Positions 46,602 through 57,622 are shown, numbered from the stretch's first letter. The stretch is DNA of 64,000 nucleotides from Porphyra umbilicalis (GCA_002049455.2 KV918774.1:248001-312000), one strand, 5' to 3'. A program made the numbers and translations. The notes: generated by a model from the sequence alone, not told the origin.

Positions 46602-47930
46602 CTTTTTGCTGTCTTGGACCCTCGACACGTTGACCGTTGGCTTCCAGGTGCGCTTCGTGTGTGGTACTTTTTTGGGGTTACGAAAGTCGTCCTGGGCCTG
46701 TCGATGCCACACGGTGAGGCATTCTCCGACACGGCCCCCGCGCCACTGGACTCGCGGTTTGGGTCGTGCACTGGTGACCCACCTCCTGTGCGGGCCCGGC
46801 CTTTGGATACCGAGGATGATTGCGGGAGCTCTGTGAATCGGTATGCGCTTGCTTGGTGTCTCCCTGGTTCTCTTGCGGTATCGTGTGGATGCCTGGTATT
46901 TCAACCCTTCCCCGCTATGCGCCATCTGCCGTCGTCTGCCACATTCCCGCCTCATGCTCTGTTGCCTAACGTGCTTTCGACTCTCCGCCCCATTCCAATG
47001 TGGGACGTGTGCTGCGCTTCTACAGTTTGGTTTTCTGCGGTTTGTCTGATGGTTGCGGCATCTAAGATGAGGGCTGAACCGGCAAGGGCTGGGTATGATT
47101 GTCGCGTTGCTCTCTTTCTCCAGGGGGGTACAGCGGGAGCAATGCCAAAATACTCTCCGACGCATTGCATTCACTCTTCGACTGGCTCCGTCTTGTCTCT
47201 ACACAGTCAGCATTCGCACAGATCGTTGCACCTGTCTCCTCTCCCCTTTCTGTTTGTATCGCTCGCTTGGGGCCGCCCTTGCTTTGACCACCACATCTGG
47301 TCTTACTCACCTTAGCGCACGCTGACCGCTCCCAACTCACGCGCCGGCCCCGGCTTAGTACACCATTCAGCGTCAGATTCACTGACCATCTCAGCCAGAC
47401 AGGACGTCCGGCATTCGCTCCTTCTGCTCGCCGTGCAATATCCATCTCGCTATTCGCTGAGCACTCCACTTCGTTTCGATGCCCATCTGTGCGGTGGAAA
47501 ACTACTTGCTCGCACCGTAGACTGTTTCTAATGTACTGCTGGCCTGTGCCTTGGCCAACCATCCATGTTTACCTTGTGGCTCGGCTGTTCCGAGCGCTTT
47601 CAACCTGTGTTTCCCTGTCTCTCTTGGCGCCTCACTTTGGCCGCCACCACTTGTACACCGCCTCTGTGTCATAGCCGCTTCAATGCAAACCATAGCAGCT
47701 GGCTGGAGTCGGTTTTCGCCCTCTCATCGCGTCGTTGCGAATGCGAGGCAAGTCACTCCTCTATGATGGCAAGATGACTGGTGGACGCCTAGGCTTACAG
47801 CACATATCCTCTCGTTGATAATCATGCCACAGAGGAACGTGGAAAGGCCAGCGCCAATGACAACTGGGTGTGCTTATCCCCTGATGTTCTATCGTCCGAG
47901 GGGAAGGATAAAGATGCGAAAAGGATGCTC
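46602..47930. other. Intergenic, no supported gene
   Basis: Only short frames with no family resemblance; some may be transposon remnants. Confidence 0.35.
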
Positions 47931-48063
47931 TATTGTGCTTCTCACAAAAACTGGACCTTGATGCATCAGCATCCGTTGCAAAGGCGCTGTTTCGTTGGCT
48001 CAGGGGGCGGTTCATGATGCTGAAGAGGATGTTGCGGATCCAGTTTTTGCGAGATGCACAATA
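47931..48063. mobile_element. Small TA-flanked MITE, copy 1 (133 bp)
   Basis: Ends TATTGTGCTTCTCACA and TGCGAGATGCACAATA are inverted. The body (CTGGACCTT, GCAAAGGCGCTGTTTC, GGCGGTTCATGATGCTGAAG) is shared with the second copy. Confidence 0.85.
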
Positions 48064-48082
48064 GGCTGACAATAATGGTGTA

Positions 48083-48213
48083 TATTGTGCTTCTCACAAA
48101 AACTGGACCTTGGTGCACAGCATTCGTTGCAAAGGCGCTGTTTCATTGGCCCAGGGGCGGTTCATGATGCTGAAGCGGATGTTGCGAATCATGCTTCTGT
48201 GAGAAGCACAATA
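48083..48213. mobile_element. Small TA-flanked MITE, copy 2 (131 bp)
   Basis: Same body and orientation, starting 19 bases after copy 1. Its ends (TATTGTGCTTCTCACA and TGTGAGAAGCACAATA) are perfectly inverted. Confidence 0.88.
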
Positions 48214-48219
48214 CCCATC

Positions 48220-49220
48220 CAGCTCCTGTATGGCTCCTCCAATCACCCGCAGCACATCTGTCCAATTGAACGTACACAACAAGAAGATGAATGCACCCGA
48301 CTCAAAGCGATGCGGCAAAGAGATACAGGCCGGGTTGTGGGCGGCGACTTGGGCCTCAGCGTTGCGCAGGGCGCAGACATGCAATCCAGTCCCGGCAGCT
48401 CGCTTTGTGGCAGCCAAGCGCCTTGTTGGTGGCTGCAAACTGAGAAAACAGATGAGTCACGAGCTCCTCGACGTCTGCTGACCCCCCCAGCGTGGAACCG
48501 CGGATGCCGAACTCAGTTGCAGCTGCCTCAACAAGAGACATCGGCCCTCTCAGAGCCAGTCTCGTCTTCAAGTACCCCCTCGGTCAACGAGCCCGCGACT
48601 TGAGACGGGGCCATTCGAGGAGGACCGACAGGCCCAGTATCACAAGGGGTGCCGGAATCGTCCAACAGGACGACCGGTGCGCCGTCAGAAACTCGCTGCG
48701 ACCTGCAGGCACAAGCCAACGGAAACAAATAACACTAGTGCAAACGAATAGAGCGAGTCAGTACCAAGTAACGCAATGAAGGCAGAATGGGAAACAGCGA
48801 GAAAGATGTGAACACAATGTGCGGCATAATGGACCTGAACAGAAAGACAACGTATAGGCGACGGGATCCTTGGGGGGCCTCAAGCCCAACAGCTGCATCC
48901 CGGAGCCGCTTGGCCGATCGTTCTTCAGCGTCGACGCGTCGGCCGCTCAGAACGGCTAGCGCCTTGTCAGCGGCACCATTCGATGCCACCCCACTTGGTG
49001 CGCCTGTCACGCTGGTAACAGCGCCGGCCCAGGCGCTGGTTACAGCGTCCAGGCCAGCGTCAGCACAGCGGGCCTGCCCTTTGCTTACCGCAACATTAGC
49101 AGCAGACACAGTGGAGGCTGGCGATCCGAGCCCGACGAGCGTCTCGAAAACGTCCGTCCGTGGCCTGGACGCGCTCGCAAGGTTTGCCACAAGCCCAATG
49201 CGTCGGCGCTGCTCCATCTC
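48220..49220 (-). pseudogene. Degenerate Ala-rich ORF, probably transposon-derived
   Basis: Protein-like minus-strand segments are spread over several frames. Upstream is EMEQRRRIGLVANLASASR to about 48850. Next is a segment with VEAAATEFGIRGSTLGGSAD (48420-48545). Last is HRFESGAFIFLLCTFNWTDV (about 48230-48320), ending near the small MITEs. Frame changes with no obvious GT-AG junction suggest decay, though introns cannot be excluded. Upstream, at 49411-49442, a 17-codon frame encodes CTKCYKKGHQ, a zinc-knuckle-like CxxCx4H as in the ORF at 747-3092. Function unknown. Confidence 0.4.
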
Positions 49221-50114
49221 CAGCTTCTCGTCTTCTGCCTCACACGTGCCACGGCTGCGCTGCGCGGCGCTCTCCAGGATTCACGGCTAGCGCGATTGTG
49301 GGCACGCGTAGGAGAGATGCGAATTTTTGGCACTGGGCTTCTTTGTGAAGGAAATGCCGCCCTTTGTGATGTCCTTTTTGAACAGCCGCGGGCTCAACGC
49401 CATTTAATGGGCTGGTGTCCCTTCTTGTAGCACTTCGTGCATCTGTGGTGCGCGATTCAAACCCAGAGGTGGCCGAGAAGAAGCACGGCGGCGGCGGCGG
49501 TGGTCGCGGCGGCGGTGGCAGGTGCACCCTGACGCAGGCTGGCGGGCGCGGCGCCGCCCGTACCGCTGGGCGCGGGGGTAGAGGCACCGCTGCCGCCGCC
49601 GCCGCCCTGTCGACGGGGCCGGCGACGCATCAACGGCGGTCGACGTTTCGCGTTGCGGCCATTGACGCGGACGTCGCACGCCGCGCGGTGGCGACGGTAG
49701 TGGCGGCGCAGGTGCGGAAGGTCTGGGGGGTCGGCCGCCACGCCGCGGCCGTGAGGGGGGGGGTCGCGCCCCGTGCGTCGTCGAGGCCGTGAGGTGGCAG
49801 TGGCCGCATCGGCGTGGGGCGGTCGCTGGTCGCAAGGGTGCGGGACCGTGGCGCGGATGGGCGGGGGCGTCGAGGAGCGCGGGTTGGTGGCCCGCGAATG
49901 TGGGGACCGCCATACGGCCGCGGCGGCATGATCCACTGGACCCAAAGAGGGTGCGGCGGATGGATGCAGAGGGCCCGCGCAGTGCCCGCAAACGCCTGTT
50001 GTCGTCGGCTGCTTGATTCGACCTAATTTCGTGACAGTGACGCGCGCGATTTGTGAATACCCCCCGCTGATCACCCCATGCCGGGGGTATTCCTGCAGTC
50101 GTTTGAGTGAACAC
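49221..50114. other. Intergenic, GC-rich
   Basis: Apart from the short knuckle-coding frame and the dispersed repeat at 49977-50003, only low-complexity frames are seen. Confidence 0.35.
49977..50003 (+). repeat. Dispersed short repeat, partial copy c
   Basis: Twenty-seven bases (GCGCAGTGCCCGCAAACGCC, then TGTTGTC) match copies a and b. It lies 111 bases outside one end of repeat C copy 2, inverted relative to copy b beyond the other end. Confidence 0.75.
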
Positions 50115-51004
50115 AATACGAGCAATTTGGCATGGATAAATGTACCCGTTCTTCGTACGACTGCATGCACCACACAAAAAGAGAGACAAACCGTGTTTTG
50201 TTTTCTTCCGGAGGACGTGTCCTAGTGTCAATACCCGTACGTGGTAGATACGGCGGTGCAAAACGCACGACAGTCCCGGCCGTGTTGCGCCATTCCATCG
50301 ACGTGCTGCCCGATCCGCGTGAAACCCATGTTTCAAGGGCCACCGCATTTCCCTGACGTCTGTCATCGGGCAGGTACAGCCGGGGCGACTGGGCATCCTC
50401 ATTCGTCACGAGTACGGATTTGAACGCAGACGCATGTACCGAATGGGCGGGGTGGCAGCACATACTGCAAGGTACGGGAGCTCTTTCAACAAAAGACAGC
50501 GGTGAACAGCATCAACAAGAGCCCGTGGTGCAGGGCACGACATTGCTTTTACTTTGCCGTGGGCTCCCCACCCGGAAAGGACTGGCGCAACGACGCGAGC
50601 TTTCGCAGTAGCGTGTAAACAGCGTTGCGCATTGCCTCGACGTGCACAATATTCTTCACCGTCCTTGACAGACAGTCCCTCCCCCCCAACTGAGCACGGA
50701 AGAGGCGCAGGAGAGTGTCCTTCTCGTCGACACGGTCCACCGACGCAATGTCCACGTCCTCGGACACGGAGTTGTCCGCGTCCTCGCCACAACGGGCAGC
50801 CAACAAGAGCCGCGGCGGGATGAACGGGAGCAGGGCGGGGTCTTTTCCGAGCTCAGGGGCCAGGTCCAATGTGGCAATGGGGTTTTCATCGACCAAGTGC
50901 ACACAGTTGGAGATGTTAATTCTCTTCAGATGTGTTCGGCAGTATCGGGTTCTACGTGCCCGTCCCGTCCGTTGCCTTCGGAAAGCTGCGCCATCCGTGG
51001 GCCG
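50115..51004 (-). mobile_element. Repeat C, copy 2 (inverted)
   Basis: The reverse complement of 35559-36373, plus about 67 bases missing from copy 1 (near 50193-50262). It carries the second copy of the repeat C ORF. Confidence 0.8.
50549..50902 (-). CDS. Repeat C ORF, copy 2
   Basis: An open frame of 117 codons matching 35658-36011, ending GGEPTAK. About 13 residues differ, mostly non-conservative, so no clear sign of selection on the protein. As in copy 1, the first codon is GTG and the true 5' end is unknown; a one-base difference just upstream changes the incoming frame between the copies. Confidence 0.45.
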   Translation of the reverse strand: MHLVDENPIATLDLAPELGKDPALLPFIPPRLLLAARCGEDADNSVSEDVDIASVDRVDEKDTLLRLFRAQLGGRDCLSRTVKNIVHVEAMRNAVYTLLRKLASLRQSFPGGEPTAK

Positions 51005-52801
51005 CCGTCCACATATCGCTCAGGGGCACTCCGAAGTGCGCGCAAAATGCGCAGGCTTGCCACCGGCGGTGCCGTTTTATTGGCGCCACAGACGCCCACA
51101 AATGATTTGCTGGACAACAGGCGTTTGCGGGCACTGCGCCGTGCATCCGCGGATGTCCGGCCGCGACGACGACTGCGAGTGCAGCGTGCGTGTTGGAAGT
51201 AGCACGGGAAACCAGAATTATTCATCTCACATTAACTTTGTTCTGGCTCAACTACATCACTATCAAGGACCTGTCGTGGATGCTTGGTGGAGTGCTGAAG
51301 CTGCACTGCGCAGGGACGCTCCGAGGAGGTGCGGGTGCCACGTGGTGCTGCAAGCCCACAAACGAGTGCAGGAGGATGAAGACGTGTCCTTGTCGTCCTA
51401 TGACTTTGGCCACAGGGGATGCGTCACGGCCATTCACTGGAAACTGAGCGGCGAGGAAACCTCGCTCAGCGCATCAACTGTGAGAGTGACACACCCTCTC
51501 GCTCCACCGCGGAGGCGTCCTAGCGGCAGATTCGTGCCCCTGCGACAGGATGTTCCGCCCCTCGCTTCAACCAAACGCACTGCCGACTCCCAGCGTGCAC
51601 GGGTATCCCGTTACCTCGCCGCCCGTCATGATGAAGAGCGTGGTGTGTGGTCGGCCGTTGGCCGCAGGTCTCACCCTGCGCCACGGCACGGCGCCGCTCG
51701 CACGCGTCAATAATCTGGGCCGCGCAAGCGACCACCCCCCAACCTCTTCGAATGGCCGACTGGGATGATCCCGCTGCCAGCGATGCAGTCTCTCACTCCT
51801 ACCCTCTGGCAGGCACGGCGCCGGCAGTCATGCAGCCGCTGCCCAAGCGGGGGCGGCGCGCGCGGCGGCCACCGCCCGGCACGCTCACCGTAGTCGTCAT
51901 CAGGGGGCGACTTGTAGTCTTGCGGCCACGACGACATAATGCGCAACGGACGGCGGCGTGGGACGGCGCGGAGCCGGGAGGCGAGATCACCTCCCCTGTC
52001 GTCACAAGATGTCTCCCCACCGCGCTGCGGACTGCGTGGTCGCCACCACACACCGCGCCGACGCCCGGCGGCGGGTTGCTCCCGCGCCCCAATATTCGGT
52101 AGGGGGGTGTGCTCCTGTCGGCGATTAAGGACGTTGACCCTGCTTACGGTTGTCACCGTGGCTGCCCGTCCAGTACGCTGCCGGCCTGTGTGGTCCGGGG
52201 TGGGGACTCACCCCGCTCCCCCCGCCTCTACCTGCCCGGCTCGGGCGAAGGGGACTGGCAGGCAGCGACCGTTCCAACAGCAGCAGTGTCGGACGCTGGC
52301 CGGCGGCCCGCGACGGTGGCTACTCCCTTCAACCTGCCCGCCCAACCAGCGCCGGAAGGGGGGAGACAGAAGCCTGGGAGCGCCTGAGGATGTGCCGGAG
52401 GCGGCGGGTGCGCACCCTCGGTGGAGCAGCAGAAACACAACCGGGAGGGGGGAGGAGGCGGCAGTGGCGTGCTCACGGCGCGCAGCTTGAGCGGCACAGG
52501 GACACAAGCATCTTCCTTGCCCGTCAGCGCATGGGCCACGGCGGGACGGCCACTGAAATTCGCTTGTCGGCGCTCCTGGCCGTCCAGATCGCCTATATGT
52601 AGCACGGCCAGTTCGGCATCTCCTCGGGACAACGTCGTCTGTTGCACCCGACGCGTTGCTTCCTCGAATCGCCTCGACGACGGCCAAATCGTCCGCCACC
52701 GCCTCACTTGCGTCCCTGCGGCCGCCCCCGACCACCGCCGACCTTTGACCTCGCTCACGCCCCTCGAATCCACCCGCTCGCAACGCCACTACGCTTCCAC
52801 C
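51005..52801. other. Intergenic upstream of the 52.8-kb gene
   Basis: The plus frame from repeat C (to 51713) and several minus frames are open but unrecognised. Roughly the last 170 bases are C-rich and may be the 5' UTR of the gene at 52802. Dispersed repeat copy b is listed separately. Confidence 0.4.
51066..51139 (-). repeat. Dispersed short repeat, copy b
   Basis: The reverse complement of 28812-28884 with few mismatches; it holds TTATTGGCGCCACAGACGCC and ACAAATGATTTGCTGGACAA. Confidence 0.85.
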
Positions 52802-53485
52802 ATGGCCGGCCCCTTTGTGACCCCGTCTGATACTGGTTCATGGCCGCCCGCTCCGCCCTCGCTTCCTACCCTGATCCTCGACGACATCTTTAGGAGAGAC
52901 GCAACCGTCCCGCCGTCGGCACGGCTCGTGGAAGCCGCGCCGCCCCGCCACGGCCGCGACGAGGACGCTGCCGCGACGACGCCGAAGAGCTACCGTCGCG
53001 CCTCCCCGCTTTCCCACAGGTGCCTCGCCGCGGACAAGCCCCCGTCGCCAGCGTCGGTGCTGAGTGGCACGCCCAGCCCCCGCTGCGTGCGGGGGTGGGG
53101 GGCGGCGATCAAATCCCCCCGGTGGGGGGCGGCGGTCAAGTCCCCCCGGTGGGGGGTGTCGCCCAAGGGCCCGGCCCAGGCGGCCGTCGAGGCGACGGTG
53201 ACAGTCGAGGCGGCGGTCGCACCGGCTGGCGCCACGACTGTGGCCTCCCTGGCCGTGGCGCGGTGCGCTCCGCCTACGGATGGGCGGATTGGCGCGGGCA
53301 CGCCTCTGGGAGCGCCGACCAACGTACCGCCACTTGTGCCGAGCACGGCACCGGTGGGCGCGGCGACTGACGCTGAGTTGGACGACCTCGAGGCGCGCGG
53401 GTGGTTGGTTGTCCCGCCGTCGCCTACGGCACTGGTGCGGGCGGCGTCGGACGATGACAGCATGGATGGCCGCCTCGACTTTTAA
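52802..53485 (+). CDS. Pro/Ala-rich hypothetical protein, 227 aa
   Basis: The ATG at 52802 lies in a good eukaryotic context (CACCATGG) and the frame ends in SMDGRLDF. The frame is open further upstream to 52421, but that part is Arg-rich and less protein-like. Features are LPTLILDDIF near residue 25, Ser/Pro-rich central sequence, three tandem SPRWG(AAVK) units near residues 97-120, a Val/Ala-rich middle, and an acidic C-terminus (ATDAELDDLEARG, ASDDDSMDG). No membrane segment or known domain. Intrinsic disorder is likely. I do not recognise a family. Confidence 0.55.
   Translation: MAGPFVTPSDTGSWPPAPPSLPTLILDDIFRRDATVPPSARLVEAAPPRHGRDEDAAATTPKSYRRASPLSHRCLAADKPPSPASVLSGTPSPRCVRGWGAAIKSPRWGAAVKSPRWGVSPKGPAQAAVEATVTVEAAVAPAGATTVASLAVARCAPPTDGRIGAGTPLGAPTNVPPLVPSTAPVGAATDAELDDLEARGWLVVPPSPTALVRAASDDDSMDGRLDF
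53093..53165 (+). repeat. 27-30-base tandem repeat within the 52.8-kb CDS
   Basis: About three copies of CCCCCGGTGGGGGGCGGCGG followed by TCAAGTC, encoding SPRWGAAVK. The unit is self-complementary (CCCCCGGTGGGGG). Confidence 0.85.
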
Positions 53486-54367
53486 ATTGGCCGGCGGGGA
53501 GGTGGTGAGGTTACGCCCCGTGTGTTGTGGAGAGTGTAAGTGCCATGGGTGGGAGCGGACGGTGAGCACTTTTGCGCAGCCGTTTGGTGCGCCGAGAGAC
53601 CAAAGAGGCAAAAAAAAGAAATTCTGCTAACGTGGGAAGCTGCCGCTGGTTTGATACGACGCCTGCATCTTGGCGACGGGCAACCCGACGCGTAGCGCCG
53701 CTCTCCGTGCTGACGGGGACGTGTAACTGTCGACGGTAGAGGCGCAGCCACTGGCGGATACCAACCACAGAGTGCGGTTGCGACCCGGCTAGAGGCCCAC
53801 TCACGGCAACCGTCGCTCCCGTGGCGGGCGTGAGCGGGCAGACGTCCTTCTCTTTTCGGCCATGGCTGGCGCGACACCCGGTACACCCGGGCCGCCGACG
53901 GTTTTTTCAGTCTAAATGAGAATGGAAGGGATCGTCATCCGCGGGGTTTTTTCACAACGGGACCGTCAAGCGAAGAACTTGCTTGGCCGAGAGCCAGACC
54001 GAGTTTGACGGCGGCGCCGGAACGCACCGTAGCGCATCATTCTTCGACGCAACACGCTGTGGGTCGGCGCTGCTGTCTCGTCGGTAACGCCATGCGATAC
54101 GGTACAATCTGCTGTGTCTGCCCCCCCTCCCCCCCACCTACAGGCTCATTCCATGGTAGCAGGGGTCGCACGGTTTTCTGTTGGCGAGTTGTCCGTGTGA
54201 ATCACCGAGTCCTATTTCTTGTGCGTGCCTACGGAGGGCCCCGCCTTCAAACCTCCATGTCTCCTTTGCTCGACACGCGGGAGGCAGTTCGCCACGCGGG
54301 GGACAGTTCGCCACGCGGGGGACAGTTCGCCACGCAGGGAACAGTTCGCCACGCGGGTACTTTGTTG
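53486..54367. other. Convergent intergenic region
   Basis: It lies between two convergent genes. No supported gene; the tandem array at 54281-54358 is listed separately. Confidence 0.45.
54281..54358. repeat. 18-base tandem array, four to five copies
   Basis: The unit is GACAGTTCGCCACGCGGG, head to tail. It lies just beyond the stop of the minus-strand four-TM gene, so probably in its 3' UTR. Confidence 0.92.
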
Positions 54368-55525
54368 TCACGGGCGGCCCGCGGCCGCGGCGCTCGACCG
54401 CTCAGCGGCCGCCGCTGCCCCGACGTACGACGTGCAGGCCCCCCCGTCGACGCCGTCGACGGACGCCGCGTCGCACATCGCCGCCGACGCGCCCCGCGTC
54501 GACACAGCGTCGGCCACCGGCGACGGGGCGTGGACCAACGCCGCCTCGCCGACCGACGACACGCGGCGCACGGAGCACGCGTCGCGGCTTGACGGGCCCG
54601 CCCGCGTGGCCGCGTCGCCGCCCGCCGTCGGGCTGCCGTCAGTCGACGCGGGCGCCGTCAACGCCAAACCCCCGCCCCCCGACGCCGAGCGTGGCCGCAC
54701 GATCACTGGTGGTGCGCCATGCTCGACCGATGGGGCCGACCGCTCCGATGCAGCGTCGCCCATTGACGACACGATTTCCACCGACAGCGCGTCGCCGAGG
54801 GAGGGCGCCGGCCCGTCACATGCGCCCAGCTCCCCCACCCCCACCTGCACGATCTGCGTCTTGCACGGCATCAGCCACGCGCACGACCAAACGTCCCACG
54901 CGGTGACGGCCGCCGTGAAGAGGCCGCCAGCGCCCATGGTGACGGCCACACCCCGGCGGCGAAGCCACCACAACCCCGACGTCGTGAAGCGCCCCGTCGA
55001 GTCGTAGCCGAGGAGGAGTACCCACCCAACGACGCCAATGGCCCCCCACGTGGCCGCGCCAGACAGGTTGGCCGCCGCAAAGATCACATAGATCACCCGC
55101 CCGGTGCGGTAGCTGACGGGCGCGCCACGGTAGGGGGAGACAAGGAACGCCAGCACGCTCGACGTGGCTACGACCAGCACTTGGACAATCAGCAGCACGA
55201 TCTGTGGCCGCCACTGGGTGACCCCGACGGGCGACGGCCACACGGAGAGGGCGATGAGGAGCACGAGCAGCGCCGCGTGGAGGGTGAGCGTGACGAGGTG
55301 GTACGCACGCGAAAAGGGTAGGGGGGGGAAGGCGCTGACCGGCACCTCGCGGTCGATGATGGAGAACCTGGCTCCGGGAGACAATGGCGGCAACGGCACG
55401 GGCGACGACGAGGAGGACAATGAGCGGGCCGACGCGCGGGACGCTGCCGACGCCGAAGACGCGAGGGAGGGGGGCGGGGAGGGCGCCCCGGACGAGGGCG
55501 GCAGCTGCAAGCCGCCCCGCATCAT
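54368..55525 (-). CDS. Four-TM membrane protein with Ser/Ala-rich tail, 385 aa
   Basis: The start chosen is the first ATG of a doublet (55525, MMRGGLQL); the frame runs five codons further upstream only with a GTG. Residues 1-70 are Ser/Pro/Ala-rich and could be a targeting or disordered segment. Four hydrophobic helices follow at about 75-96 (YHLVTLTLHAALLVLLIALS), 108-129, 144-172 and 192-213. The tail of about 165 residues is repetitive, with recurring S(V/M)G(D/E)A and DAAS motifs. No conserved catalytic motif is visible and I do not recognise the family. The single open frame without homopolymer breaks and the alternating hydropathy support a real gene. It points away from the spliced four-TM gene to its right. 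Confidence 0.72.
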   Translation of the reverse strand: MMRGGLQLPPSSGAPSPPPSLASSASAASRASARSLSSSSSPVPLPPLSPGARFSIIDREVPVSAFPPLPFSRAYHLVTLTLHAALLVLLIALSVWPSPVGVTQWRPQIVLLIVQVLVVATSSVLAFLVSPYRGAPVSYRTGRVIYVIFAAANLSGAATWGAIGVVGWVLLLGYDSTGRFTTSGLWWLRRRGVAVTMGAGGLFTAAVTAWDVWSCAWLMPCKTQIVQVGVGELGACDGPAPSLGDALSVEIVSSMGDAASERSAPSVEHGAPPVIVRPRSASGGGGLALTAPASTDGSPTAGGDAATRAGPSSRDACSVRRVSSVGEAALVHAPSPVADAVSTRGASAAMCDAASVDGVDGGACTSYVGAAAAAERSSAAAAGRP

Positions 55526-57448
55526 GCCCGCCGCTCCCACAGCCGCCCCAACGGCAGCAGCGGCGCCGTCGGCGCCGCGTCACGGCAGCCGGCAGTACGA
55601 GGCGGGGCCCCGTCACGGCGCGTGGTCAGCAAAAAAAGAAAAAAGACACAAGCGCGCTGCAGCGTCCCGAGGCACGCCACCCGCCACGGCAGCACCAGCG
55701 CCGCGGCGGCGGCGGCAGCCATGGATAACCCCCCACCCCCCCCGGCCGGCACGGGCCGTCACGGCGGCCGCAGCGGCCGCCCCATCCCCGCTGCCGCGGC
55801 GGTCCCGGTCGGGCGCCGGCCGGGTGCCGCGCGCCGCCGCGCCGCCGCGGCGCTGCCGCTACGACGGCGCGCCGCGGCGTGCGTTGGCGCGCCGCGGCCG
55901 CGGCGCGGCGCGGCGGCCCGCCCCGGCCCGCGTCCCCCGTGGCGACACGCGCCGCCGACGACCCGTGCGCTGGCAGCGTCGCGTGGCCGGCGCGGCCGTG
56001 GACGGTGCCCGGCGTCGGGGGGCGGGGGGACCTCACCGGGGCGCGGGCGGGCGGGCGCCCGCGGCGGCGGCGGCCGCGACCACGGCGCGGCGGCAGTGGC
56101 GGTCGCGGTGCGCATCGGCTGCCTCGGGAACGGGCGCGACGCTCGTCGCCACGGGATCTGTTTGTGGGACGGGAAGCAGGATTCAGCATGAGAGAATTAA
56201 GTGCTGCTCAAAGAAATTTCTCTGCGGCGAGCACAGCAATGATGCGGGCCAATTTCAGGAAGTTAACTACATCCAAGCAGGTGCAAGTTCTACATTTGTC
56301 AGCATGGCAAGCGCCAGCCGATGGCAGGTACAGCCCTTCCACGCATCGCGAGTCGACGCTTCCTCGCGTCTGTGGACGAGCGCCGCCGAGATTGCCACCG
56401 TGGCGTCACGAACACTGTCGCCCCTTCTGATTTGCACGTTAGCGTCCCCCTCCTCTCCCCCCCCCCCGCGGGGGGGGGGAGAGGAGGGGGACGCTAACGT
56501 GCAACGGCCGTGTATGTGCCGCTCAGCCAGCGTGTGGACGCAATGGACCTGCCGGTCGGCCGCTGCAGCGACGTTGCCAGTCGACTCCCCCCTGCACCCG
56601 CGGCAGGCAGATGTGGCGCCGTGCACGCGACGCGTGACGCGCCCTTTCTTTTCCAGATCTTGTTTTCTTTTCAATGGCTCCGCGCCACCCCCCCCCCCGA
56701 GGGCCACGCCACCCGCTAGGGTTCCCAACGGCGGCTCGGGGGGAGATTGCCCATCTCGGCGTTCCCCGACCCCACACCCCGCCGGTGATGCGGCGGGGGG
56801 GGTACCCGCTTTGGGGACACCCTTTGGGGACACGTCTGGTGCTCTCCACCACCCGTGGGGGGCTCCTCCGCCGGCGCCTCGGGGGTGGCGTCGCGGCGGG
56901 CGCCAAGCGGCGCCACGCGCCGGGTGGCGGCGCGCGCGGGACGCGCGACCGGGGCCGCCCGCGCCCCCGCTGTGGGCGCCTCGAGCAGACTATCTCGGCC
57001 GACCCGCGGCGCCGCGCGTTCACCGGGGGGGGGGGGCAGCGGGGCGCTCGTGGCGCCGCGCCCGCGACACCGGCTGGTATGCATACGGGGGCGAGCGTAT
57101 GGGGGATGCGGGGCGACTGGCGCGGCGGAGCGGCGGCCGCCGCGCCGCACCACGAGGCGGCGGGGGGCGGATGGGGTGGAAAGGGGGGGAGGGGGGGGGG
57201 GGGGCGGGGGTGGTGGACCTCTCGTATGGCACGCCCGGAATGGGCGGGCGGCGCGCCGCTGCCGCAGCGCCGCTCGGGCGCGGCGGCGGCGCGGCTGTGG
57301 GCGGGCTCCTGCGCCCGGTCCGCCACCCGCGCCGCGCCTCGCCGCGGCGCCACGCGGCGGGTGCGGGTGGCCGCCGCGGCCGACCGTAGCACTTAAAGGC
57401 GTCGGCGGCCGACGGTATTGACGGCTCAGCACACCAGCAACCACACGC
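55526..57448. other. Divergent intergenic region between two membrane-protein genes
   Basis: Very GC-rich, with all frames open but Arg/Pro/Ala-rich. It should contain promoters for both flanking genes; no TATA box can be assigned with confidence. It contains the palindrome at 56432-56504. Confidence 0.45.
56432..56504. repeat. 73-base near-perfect palindrome
   Basis: The left arm TTGCACGTTAGCGTCCCCCT continues through CCTCTCC and a C run; the right arm is its exact complement, meeting at a central CGCG. Arms are about 35 bases, apart from the exact C/G run lengths. Confidence 0.95.
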
Positions 57449-57471
57449 ACACACACACACACACACACACA
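57449..57471. repeat. CA microsatellite in a 5' UTR
   Basis: About eleven AC repeats, followed by a pyrimidine-rich stretch leading to the ATG at 57623. Confidence 0.9.
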
Positions 57472-57622
57472 ACGGCGCACACACACAGCCCCCTTGCTCC
57501 CTTTCCGACCCCTCCGCCTTCCGCCGCCTCTACTCCTCGTCCGCCCCCCCCGCCGCCGACGCAGCTCGCCTCGCGGCCGCTCTCCTACGTTTGATCGACG
57601 GTCGCCGACGCTCCCAGGCAAG

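Noticed and set aside
49411-49442. Independent small zinc-knuckle gene
   Set aside because: Only 17 codons are open between stops; treated as a remnant linked to the degenerate ORF next to it.
55164-57389. 741-codon plus-strand frame
   Set aside because: Its 5' part is antisense to the four-TM gene and the rest is Arg/Ala/Pro-rich with no domain.
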